The position numbers and the translations under genes are program-made. Positions 1-5,373 of a stretch of DNA of 15,247 bases are shown here, piece by piece. Position 1 is the first letter of the stretch; every line of letters begins with the position of its first letter. The notes under the pieces are model-generated. The model saw only the letters and a list, made by a program, of their open reading frames with translations. It was not told the DNA's origin and searched no databases. The DNA is from an uncultured Bacillaceae bacterium (GTDB taxonomy: Bacteria; Bacillota; Bacilli; Bacillales; Cytobacillaceae), in the NCBI GenBank assembly GCA_937995745.1, contig CALKIU010000033.1, positions 1-15,247 on the forward strand, given 5' to 3'.

Positions 1-32
1 TTTTTGGACAAAAGCAGGGATTGATTCATCCA

Positions 33-190
33 TCTTGTCCGAAATCATCGACTTCGAGGCCAAAGGCTGCCATATTTTAGTTTACTTTGTCCGCAGACTG
101 CCGCTTAGATGAGAAATTACAAATTTTTCCCGGCTGCTTGAGGGAAAAAAGCAAATTTTTTCCCATCCTTTGTCCGCGAACAGCGACTTC
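33..190. repeat. Degenerate TTGTCCG direct repeats
   Basis: Three diverged copies of a ~22-bp element begin near 34, 87 and 170. Each starts TTGTCCG; two end in CGACTTCG and the middle one in the related CCGCTTAG. Copies one and three share 7 leading and 8 trailing bases, with a CA between them. Spacings are about 52 and 83 bp, so this is not a regular tandem array. The last copy runs up to the stop codon of the phosphodiesterase gene. No gene is visible in bases 1-190. Function unknown; it resembles decaying intergenic repeats. Confidence 0.45.
142..164 (-). terminator. Possible weak terminator hairpin
   Basis: A perfect 9-bp inverted repeat (GGGAAAAAA / TTTTTTCCC) with a 5-nt loop lies 29 bp beyond the stop of the minus-strand phosphodiesterase gene. 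The stem is A/T rich and no U-run follows it on the minus strand, so termination is uncertain. Confidence 0.25.
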
Positions 191-192
191 GT

Positions 193-1674
193 TCAATCCA
201 TCAGTTCCAGCAGCCAATTTTTCAAATCGACCACTCTGGGGTAATCCGGCCGTTTCTCGGTGCCGTTTACAATCATCGGAATCAAACTGTCATCCCGGTG
301 CAAACCGCCGTGGGCCGCTCCCCCCACATGATTGGGCGAGCTTTCGCCGATAAATTCGCTCCCCGGAGCCGCATTGGCGATTACAAAATGTCCCGGATGG
401 GAATGGAGGCTGCTGTGCAAACGGGCAAGCGCATCAGGGTAATCGCCGAATGAAATTTTGTTCCCGTTCACGGTCAAATCAAGAATCTCCGGATTGCCTT
501 CCAAATGCCAGGACTGGCCATATACATCGTTCCAAGCGCCCCCTTTTTGGAAGCGCAATGCTCCTGCCCGCTCCCCGGACCTCACTTCAACGGCATCCCC
601 TTCTTTCCAGGCGATGACATCGATGCGGGAATCGCCGGCAAGGACTTCAGCCAGTTCCCGAACCGGCAAAATCTTTTCCTTCAGCGTATAAACATAGGCC
701 ATCCGCTGGTTGACCGCCAACACGATTTCATCCCCGGTCCGGACCCCTTTTTTCAGTTTCATGATTCTCCGGCCGGCAAATATTTTCCTTAGGTCGATCA
801 AAGCTTGTTGTCGGTCTGCGGAAATATGCGCCTGGCCATTGTCGCCCATCGTGATCCAAATGCAGTGCTCCAGCGCCTGTTCCCATGACGGAAATGCATT
901 TAAAATTTTTTGCACGAATTGGTCCGCCATGACCACCCCCTGTACATCCATGCGGCCGTATTTGTGCACCCTTTTATCGAGTTCCGGCAGATAAACAATC
1001 GTAAACTTCGGAAGGAGGCCGTGTTTTAGCAAATAAATGAATTCCCCGACGGCGTAATGGCTGTTAAAGCCGAACTTTTTCCAAATGCTTTGGTGTTTTT
1101 TTGAAGGGCTGATTCGTTGGAACGCCCCGTAAGTAAACAAATCGGTTCCTTTGACGGGCTGTTTTTTTGCCAACGGGACAAAGAAGTTTGTCCATGTTGG
1201 AAAACGGAACTTCTTTTCGGCCGGCCCTCGGAAAATCAAGGCATTGATCGATGCCGAACTTTTTCCCTGTTCCTTGAGAGCCTCGTGGATTGTTTGCACA
1301 TGTTTGCTGATGTGGCGGTTGTTCAACTGAAACAATGTATCGTTAAGGGAACGGCTGACACCGAGTTTGTAAAGCTCCCGGTATCCCGTGCCGTAATTGA
1401 TGAGACGGTTTTCCTCCGCGCTAAACCAGGCAAGGCCGGGCACATGGTGCCGGTCGCAATAGGTGCCCGTCAACAGCGTGGTGTCCACATTTACGGACAT
1501 GGCCGGAAAAGCGGTGACCACGTCGGGAAAATACATGCCCCGCTCCATCAGAAATTGGAAGGCCGGCGCTTTGTTTTGTTTGATAGCTTCGCGCAGCGGA
1601 GGATCGAGCAGCGTATCGACGATGAGCATCACGACCGGCTTTTGCCGGCCCTTTTTCTTGTCCGTCAGTGTCAT
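193..1674 (-). CDS. Alkaline phosphatase superfamily protein (type I phosphodiesterase/nucleotide pyrophosphatase-like)
   Basis: A 493-residue metal-dependent phosphoester hydrolase-like protein; the substrate is unknown. Seen: Asp20 in an N-terminal VMLIVD strand, the nucleophile region FPAMSVNVDTTLLTG where Ser60 aligns with the NPP nucleophile, a metal-ligand motif ELDKRVH (Asp233, His237), MGDNGQ (Asp278), and the C-terminal AAHGGLH (His455, His459). This is the usual order for the superfamily. One oddity is GDNG where many relatives have DHG, so a usual His ligand is Asn. I see no signal peptide or membrane segment, which suggests a cytosolic protein. The frame stays open upstream to 1884, but AAAGGG lies 9 nt before the ATG at 1674, and the upstream part overlaps the regulator's terminator. 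The fold is certain enough; the reaction is not. Confidence 0.85.
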   Translation of the reverse strand: MTLTDKKKGRQKPVVMLIVDTLLDPPLREAIKQNKAPAFQFLMERGMYFPDVVTAFPAMSVNVDTTLLTGTYCDRHHVPGLAWFSAEENRLINYGTGYRELYKLGVSRSLNDTLFQLNNRHISKHVQTIHEALKEQGKSSASINALIFRGPAEKKFRFPTWTNFFVPLAKKQPVKGTDLFTYGAFQRISPSKKHQSIWKKFGFNSHYAVGEFIYLLKHGLLPKFTIVYLPELDKRVHKYGRMDVQGVVMADQFVQKILNAFPSWEQALEHCIWITMGDNGQAHISADRQQALIDLRKIFAGRRIMKLKKGVRTGDEIVLAVNQRMAYVYTLKEKILPVRELAEVLAGDSRIDVIAWKEGDAVEVRSGERAGALRFQKGGAWNDVYGQSWHLEGNPEILDLTVNGNKISFGDYPDALARLHSSLHSHPGHFVIANAAPGSEFIGESSPNHVGGAAHGGLHRDDSLIPMIVNGTEKRPDYPRVVDLKNWLLELMD

Positions 1675-1854
1675 GATCATCAGCCCTTTAAAAAGAAATT
1701 TTTTCCGCAACTGTTTGCCGATACTTTTAGTTTGCCGTCCGGCTGGAAAAATATTTGCTGGTTCCTCTCTGTCGTGCACAAATGCCCCTGCTTCCGGAAA
1801 AATTTCATCCATCGGACGGGCCGCTCCAACCCGGGCGGCTGGCCGTTTTTTCAC

Positions 1855-1894
1855 AAATAAAAAAGCACAACAGAATGGAATCATTCCGTTGTGC
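1855..1894 (-). terminator. Rho-independent terminator of the HxlR regulator gene
   Basis: A 12-bp stem with one G-U pair (1883-1894 with 1865-1876) and a 6-nt loop is followed on the minus strand by a T-rich run (1864-1855). It begins 7 bp after the stop codon of the regulator gene and separates it from the phosphodiesterase gene downstream. Confidence 0.85.
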
Positions 1895-1900
1895 CGAATT

Positions 1901-2215
1901 TTATTCTGGGTCTGCCAGCCATTGCTGAGACCATTTTTCTATTTCGCGGATGAGCGGTTCGAGGGCTTTTCCTTTGTCGGTCAGGGAATATTCGATGCGA
2001 ACGGGCGTCTCCGGGTAGACTTCCCGCTTGATGATTCCTTCTTTTTCCAATTCTTTCAGCCGCTGCGAGAGTACTCTTCCGCTGATTCCGATGGATGTTT
2101 CAATTTGGCAAAACCGTTTCGGACCTTCCAAGAGCGCGTAAATGATGAGGCCTGTCCACCGCTGGCTTAACAGATTTATTGCCCGTTCAAATTTGGGGCA
2201 GATTGACAGATCCAA
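1901..2215 (-). CDS. catR: HxlR-family redox-sensing transcriptional regulator, CatR/YodB-like
   Basis: A 104-residue winged-helix DNA-binding protein of the HxlR family. Seen: the N-terminal xCPKFERAINLLSQRW signature, a helix-turn-helix region around GISGRVLSQRLKELEKEGI, and the wing PETPVRIEYSLTDKGKAL. Start choice: an ATG at 2224 abuts AGGAGG with no spacing, while the TTG at 2215 has AGGAGG 9 nt upstream. The TTG start puts the conserved cysteine at position 6, the position of the redox-active Cys in Bacillus subtilis YodB. The gene is divergent from a CatE-like dioxygenase. In B. subtilis, CatR and YodB repress catDE and respond to quinones and diamide. I therefore infer a thiol-switch repressor of the neighbouring gene. 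Assignment to CatR rather than another HxlR paralogue rests on context. Confidence 0.8.
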   Translation of the reverse strand: MDLSICPKFERAINLLSQRWTGLIIYALLEGPKRFCQIETSIGISGRVLSQRLKELEKEGIIKREVYPETPVRIEYSLTDKGKALEPLIREIEKWSQQWLADPE

Positions 2216-2237
2216 ATGTATCATCCTCCTGATTTTT

Positions 2238-2266
2238 ATTATACTCGTTATCCTTTAAATAATAAA
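2238..2266 (-). promoter_or_regulatory. Possible sigma-A promoter of the HxlR regulator gene
   Basis: On the minus strand a perfect -10 TATAAT (2243-2238) is preceded, 17 bp away, by a poor -35 TTTATT (2266-2261). It is the best match upstream of the regulator start, but would leave a short leader of about 15 nt. Confidence 0.4.
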
Positions 2267-2275
2267 TCAGTTTAC

Positions 2276-2304
2276 TTGACACTAATTATTTATGATAGTA
2301 TAGT
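2276..2304 (+). promoter_or_regulatory. Sigma-A promoter of the catE-like gene
   Basis: TTGACA (2276-2281) and TATAGT (2299-2304) are separated by exactly 17 bp, close to the vegetative consensus. The start site would be near 2311, inside the adjacent inverted repeat, giving a leader of about 137 nt before the catE-like start. Confidence 0.75.
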
Positions 2305-2321
2305 TACTTACAGAAAGTAAC
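2303..2321. promoter_or_regulatory. Inverted-repeat operator, probable HxlR (CatR-like) site
   Basis: A perfect 7-bp inverted repeat, GTTACTT and AAGTAAC, with a 5-nt spacer, overlaps the -10 end and the expected start site of the catE-like promoter. A repressor bound here would block that promoter. The divergent HxlR gene is the obvious candidate. Binding is inferred, not shown. Confidence 0.65.
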
Positions 2322-2447
2322 CAAATAGGGTTTGATGTTGCTATATGCTGCCAAACGTTCTTTAAGAGACGGATCAGCAAATAATAAAATAGAGCCATTC
2401 CGCATGATGATTGTTTTAGAAAGATGAGTTGTCTGGAGGAGAAAACG

Positions 2448-3299
2448 ATGAATTTTCATAAAAAACCAACGACATTTGTCAGCCATGTGCACTTGAAAGT
2501 GACGGATTTGGAGCGGTCTTTAAAGTTTTATCAGGAAATTATCGGATTTAAAGTGTTGAAAAAGACGGACCGGACCGCCGCATTGACAGCCGACGGGAAA
2601 ACGGCGCTGCTGACGATTGAACAGCCGGAAGGGGCGATGCCGAAGCAGGGAAGAACAACAGGGCTTTATCACTTTGCCCTCCTGCTCCCGAGCCGCAAAG
2701 ATTTGGGAAAAATGCTGAAGCATTTGATTGAAACGGGCTATCCGCTGCAAGGCGCGTCTGATCATCTTGTCAGCGAAGCCGTCTACTTGGGAGATCCGGA
2801 TGGAAACGGCATTGAGATTTACGCCGACCGGCCTGCCTCCGCCTGGACTTGGCACGGCGACGAGGTGGCGATGACAACCATTGCCATGGACTGGGCCGGC
2901 GTTGTGGCAGAAGCCGGCGACGAACCATGGACCGGGCTGCCGGCCGGAACAATCATGGGGCATATTCATCTCCATGTTTCCGATTTAAGGAGCAGCGAAA
3001 AATTTTATACGGAGGGGCTGGGGTTAGAGGTCGTCAACCGCTACGGCGGCATGGCCCTCTTTATCTCCGCGGGCAAATATCATCACCATATCGGACTGAA
3101 TACGTGGAACGGGGTCGGGGCGCCAAAACCGCATCCGAACAGCGCGGGACTCAAGAACTTTACATTGGTTCTCGCCGATGATGACTACAGGCGGGAAATC
3201 ATCGGCCGGCTCCGGAACATCGGCGCCGAGGTCAGCGAAGAAAACGGGCACTATGTCACGGAGGATCCGTCCGGAAACCGCATTGTTTTACAGGTTTAA
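2448..3299 (+). CDS. catE: CatE-like ring-cleaving extradiol dioxygenase (catechol-2,3-dioxygenase family)
   Basis: A 283-residue protein made of two vicinal-oxygen-chelate (glyoxalase-like) halves. It closely resembles B. subtilis CatE throughout, for example in LERSLKFYQEIIGF, TGLYHFALLLP, DPDGNGIEIYADRP and GHIHLHVSDL. CatE cleaves catechol-type rings meta to the hydroxyls with Fe(II) and O2, and serves in quinone and catechol detoxification. The N-terminal half has a full candidate metal triad (His13, His75, Glu123). The C-terminal half has His172 and a YHHHIGLN cluster (212-214) but no Glu at the matching place (NRIVLQV). The start at 2448 has GGAGGAG 6 nt upstream; an in-frame ATG at 2424 lacks such a site. 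There is no DoxX-type catD gene next to it, unlike the B. subtilis catDE operon. Confidence 0.9.
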   Translation: MNFHKKPTTFVSHVHLKVTDLERSLKFYQEIIGFKVLKKTDRTAALTADGKTALLTIEQPEGAMPKQGRTTGLYHFALLLPSRKDLGKMLKHLIETGYPLQGASDHLVSEAVYLGDPDGNGIEIYADRPASAWTWHGDEVAMTTIAMDWAGVVAEAGDEPWTGLPAGTIMGHIHLHVSDLRSSEKFYTEGLGLEVVNRYGGMALFISAGKYHHHIGLNTWNGVGAPKPHPNSAGLKNFTLVLADDDYRREIIGRLRNIGAEVSEENGHYVTEDPSGNRIVLQV

Positions 3300-3328
3300 G
3301 ATTTCGCTTAAAAAGGCCAATTCCATAA

Positions 3329-3645
3329 GAGTTCCGTTGCCATCCCCGTTCACAAGCAGCCGGAATTGTCAGCTGCGGTTCCACCGGCGGAGCCGCGCCG
3401 CTGACCATCTGCACGGCCATTCGCGGCAAGTTGAAAATCGCCGATGCCCGCACCCATCCGACTCTGTCCCTGTTTCTGGATTTTAAAAATATGACTGCTT
3501 TAAACGGCGGAATTTGCATAAAGAGCGTGTCCATGCCATGTCGCAGGAAATTGAATGGAGCCGGGCACCAAATCTTTCCGCCCATAAGCTAAGCAACGGG
3601 GTCCGGCAGTTTACATTCGTTGCGCCGGCAAAAGCGGCGCAATAA
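3329..3645 (+). pseudogene. Possible decayed gene of unknown function
   Basis: The 490 bp between catE and ymaF hold no intact gene. Two overlapping frames look protein-like: one is open from 3329 to 3592 (for example STGGAAPLTICTAIRGKLK), and a second from the ATG at 3538 to TAA at 3645 (EIEWSRAPNLSAHKLSNG). A frameshift could join them. A strong terminator follows 29 bp after that TAA, as if it ended a real gene. I do not recognise the protein, and neither frame has a good ribosome binding site. Confidence 0.2.
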
Positions 3646-3674
3646 TGGTTCCCAAGAACTTTTTTGGAAAAATC

Positions 3675-3729
3675 AACCCGGATATCCTCCGGTCTGTCCA
3701 GCGCGCCGGCATATCCGGGTTTTCTTTTT
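3675..3729 (+). terminator. Strong rho-independent terminator
   Basis: A perfect 11-bp stem, AACCCGGATAT (3675-3685) with ATATCCGGGTT (3711-3721), encloses a 25-nt loop that can pair further through two CCGG blocks. TTTCTTTTT follows. It ends transcription coming from the catE side, 375 bp after the catE stop, and shields ymaF. Confidence 0.8.
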
Positions 3730-3789
3730 AAGAATTTTTCCCCCTTGGCGCTCATACATTTACGTAAAAGATTGAAGGGGGAATGCCCG

Positions 3790-4167
3790 ATGGAAATACC
3801 TGTTTCAGGTTTCATGTATTCAAGCGGAAATTCAGGATCTATGCACACACATCGGCTTTATATTATTTCGTGGGACGGAAGACAGACCCATATCCATCAT
3901 TTCCGCGGCGTCACTTCTTTTGATGCGGGACATGAGCACCGGTATGAGGGAATGACAGAACCGGCGCCCGACGGCATGCAACACACCCACACGTATTTTA
4001 CCTTTACATCTGTTGATGCGGGCCACCGCCACCAAATCCGCGGAGTAACAGGGCCGGCCATCCCCCTGCCGGACGGGGGGCACTACCATGAGTTTCAAGG
4101 CTGGACAACAGTGGACGGGGCAATCCCCCACCGGCACAGATATATGGGGAGAACAAGCCCGGCGTGA
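3790..4167 (+). CDS. ymaF: YmaF family histidine-rich protein
   Basis: A 125-residue protein that I recognise as YmaF-like from its order of motifs: MEIPVSGF start, GVTSFDAGHEHRY, TEPAPDG, then GPAIPLPDGGHYHEFQG. It holds seven H-x-H pairs (19/21, 34/36, 48/50, 65/67, 79/81, 98/100, 114/116) spaced 14-19 residues apart. This points to a repeated beta-structure with lined-up imidazoles that could bind a transition metal, which is inference. The family has no established function that I know of. There is no signal peptide, membrane segment or cysteine. AAGGGGG lies 8 nt before the ATG. The gene stands alone between two terminators. Why this start: an upstream in-frame ATG at 3664 lies inside the preceding terminator. 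Confidence 0.85.
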   Translation: MEIPVSGFMYSSGNSGSMHTHRLYIISWDGRQTHIHHFRGVTSFDAGHEHRYEGMTEPAPDGMQHTHTYFTFTSVDAGHRHQIRGVTGPAIPLPDGGHYHEFQGWTTVDGAIPHRHRYMGRTSPA

Positions 4168-4173
4168 TTGGTG

Positions 4174-4200
4174 AAACTCACTTTTACAGTGAGTTTTTTT
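4174..4200 (+). terminator. Rho-independent terminator of ymaF
   Basis: A 9-bp stem AAACTCACT / AGTGAGTTT with loop TTTAC and a following T-run, 6 bp after the ymaF stop. The A-run that follows could make it partly useful for the minus-strand gene coming the other way. Confidence 0.85.
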
Positions 4201-4220
4201 AAAAAATGGCGCCCGGATTT

Positions 4221-4274
4221 TTTTGAAAATGATCCCGGTCTATCCGTCCCAGTGTTTCGAAAGTGAACCCGGTC
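4221..4274. repeat. Two-copy 20-bp direct repeat
   Basis: Copies at 4221-4240 and 4255-4274 match at 17 of 20 positions (pattern TTTnGAAAnTGAnCCCGGTC) with a 34-bp period. They lie between the convergent ends of ymaF and the redox lipoprotein gene. A much weaker third match may start before 4220. Function unknown. Confidence 0.6.
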
Positions 4275-4281
4275 GATTAGG

Positions 4282-4806
4282 CTATTTCGTCAGTTCCCGG
4301 TACTCCTCCTCTATATCCTTAAACGTTTTTTCAAATTCTTCTCCCCAGCGGTCATTTACTTTCTTCAGGGCCACCGTGCCGTCTGAACCAAGAATGGCAT
4401 AACCCCGGTAAGCAACATCGCCGTTTTTCATTCCGAGGCGGTCGATCAAGTTGAGCCCGGGGTCGGAAATGAAGGTCAGGCTTTCCCCAAACATCCGGGT
4501 CAATTCTTTAAATAAAAGGCGCTGCTCCTCCGGCAAGTCGGCACTGACAATATACATGTCCATATCCATGCCGGAAAGCCGCGGCAAATTTTCATGCAGC
4601 TCAACTAGCTGCTTCTGGCAAACCCCTCAGGTGTACGTCGTGATAAAAAAGAACAACACGGGCTTTTCCCGGGGGAACGTCACCTCTTTCCCGTCTTGAT
4701 TTTTCAATGTCACCGGCTCGCCCGTTTTCATTCCATTCGCTCCGCAAGCCGCCGTGATTGATAAAAAAAGCAGCGCCAGTACCGCTGTAAACACTCGTTT
4801 TTTCAT
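4282..4806 (-). CDS. Candidate selenocysteine-containing thioredoxin/AhpC-like lipoprotein (TGA at 4627-4629 read through)
   Basis: Read with the single in-frame TGA as an amino acid, this is a 174-residue lipoprotein. A KKR-rich N-terminus and hydrophobic stretch are followed by SITAAC (lipid Cys21), and then a redoxin domain with KPVLFFFITTYT, residue 60 (TGA), GVCQKQLVELHENL, and a C-terminal thioredoxin-like half (YIVSADLPEEQ, FISDPGLNLIDRLG, YAILGSDGTVALK). The TGA occupies the first cysteine place of the CxxC site, giving UGVC with Cys63. The remaining 114 codons are open, and the downstream part has no ribosome binding site of its own. AAGGAG lies 12 nt before the ATG at 4806; an ATG at 4818 abuts it and is unlikely. 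Likely role: thiol-disulfide or peroxide chemistry outside the membrane. Alternatives are a nonsense-mutated pseudogene or a sequencing error. No promoter was recognised. Confidence 0.7.
4596..4612 (-). promoter_or_regulatory. SECIS-like hairpin just after the in-frame TGA
   Basis: On the minus strand GCAGCT (4612-4607), loop AGTTG (4606-4602) and AGCTGC (4601-4596) form a perfect 6-bp stem. Exactly 20 nt separate the TGA from the loop, and the second loop base is G. Bacterial SECIS elements are stem-loops inside the coding region with an apical-loop G among the first two bases, roughly 16-37 nt after the UGA. This one fits that model as I know it. SelB binding is not shown. Confidence 0.55.
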
Positions 4807-5067
4807 AGGTTTTCCCATCTCCTTGATTCTCCCGGCAAAGCAGCCATGTTTGTCTGTTCTCTTTCGCCGTACGCGAATTCTTATATATATTCTTCTCCGG
4901 ATACCGTTTTTCCTTTTGAAACGGAATTTGCACTGTGAAAACGTTATAATAATGCCATTTTTCCGTGGGAGTCCCTATCCTTCTGTAAAATTTACTCCTT
5001 CAAGTTTTCTCTGTTCCGTTCAAAAAATGTCTCCCGGCGCAACAAATTCGACAATAAACGGCATCTT

Positions 5068-5097
5068 TTGACATCCGCTTTTTTCCTGCGTTATAAT
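5068..5097 (+). promoter_or_regulatory. Sigma-A promoter of the ABC transporter gene
   Basis: Perfect consensus hexamers TTGACA (5068-5073) and TATAAT (5092-5097) with an 18-bp spacer. The start site falls near 5104, inside the palindrome that follows. The only plus-strand gene downstream is the ABC transporter at 5374. Confidence 0.8.
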
Positions 5098-5101
5098 AAA
5101 T

Positions 5102-5115
5102 TGACCGATCGGTCA
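5102..5115. promoter_or_regulatory. TetR-type operator palindrome
   Basis: TGACCGATCGGTCA is a perfect 14-bp palindrome starting 4 bp after the -10 box and covering the expected start site. Size, symmetry and place fit a TetR-family repressor operator, and such repressors often control drug or lipid exporters. No TetR gene lies in the window, so the regulator would be encoded elsewhere. Confidence 0.65.
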
Positions 5116-5373
5116 CCTATATCGCAAATGAAACTCTGACAACAAGTACAGTTAACCTTGTTGTTACTGCTCCTGGCAAAATTTTTGACTTGTTGGTCAC
5201 GCCCTTTTCTCCGTTTAAAATACCCAACTCTTGCGCATTATTTTTCCAAAAATTTGTTTATGAGCATGGGAACAGGGGAATGTTACAACTGATGCATCGC
5301 CCCGCCCATGATCAGGACGGGCCTGACCTTCTTCCAACGGGGACATTTTTTCATAAATGGAGGAGACCTGCGG
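5116..5373 (+). other. Long untranslated leader of the ABC transporter mRNA
   Basis: About 270 nt separate the predicted start site from the ABC start codon. I see no convincing leader peptide. Near 5298-5325 a C-rich segment (CCCCGCCC) can pair with either GGACGGG or a later CGGGG that is followed by a T-run at 5345-5351. This layout could act as an attenuator, but the stems are short and the proposal is weak. Confidence 0.3.
5137..5166 (+). other. Leader hairpin or second inverted repeat
   Basis: TGACAACAAG (5137-5146) pairs with CTTGTTGTTA (5157-5166) over 10 bp, with one G-U pair and a 10-nt loop. It may be an RNA hairpin in the leader or a protein-binding site. There is no U-run, so it is not a terminator. 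Confidence 0.45.

Noticed and set aside
2304..2492. 62-residue minus-strand frame in the catR-catE gap
   Set aside because: It overlaps the operator, the leader and the start of catE, and has no ribosome site.
4221..4274. CRISPR-like pair of repeats
   Set aside because: Only two imperfect copies with a 14-bp spacer; no cas genes and no array elsewhere.
4282..4587. Downstream half of the redox lipoprotein as a separate small gene starting at TTG 4587
   Set aside because: No ribosome binding site precedes it, and it would lack the redox motif; the frame is continuous with the upstream half except for one TGA.
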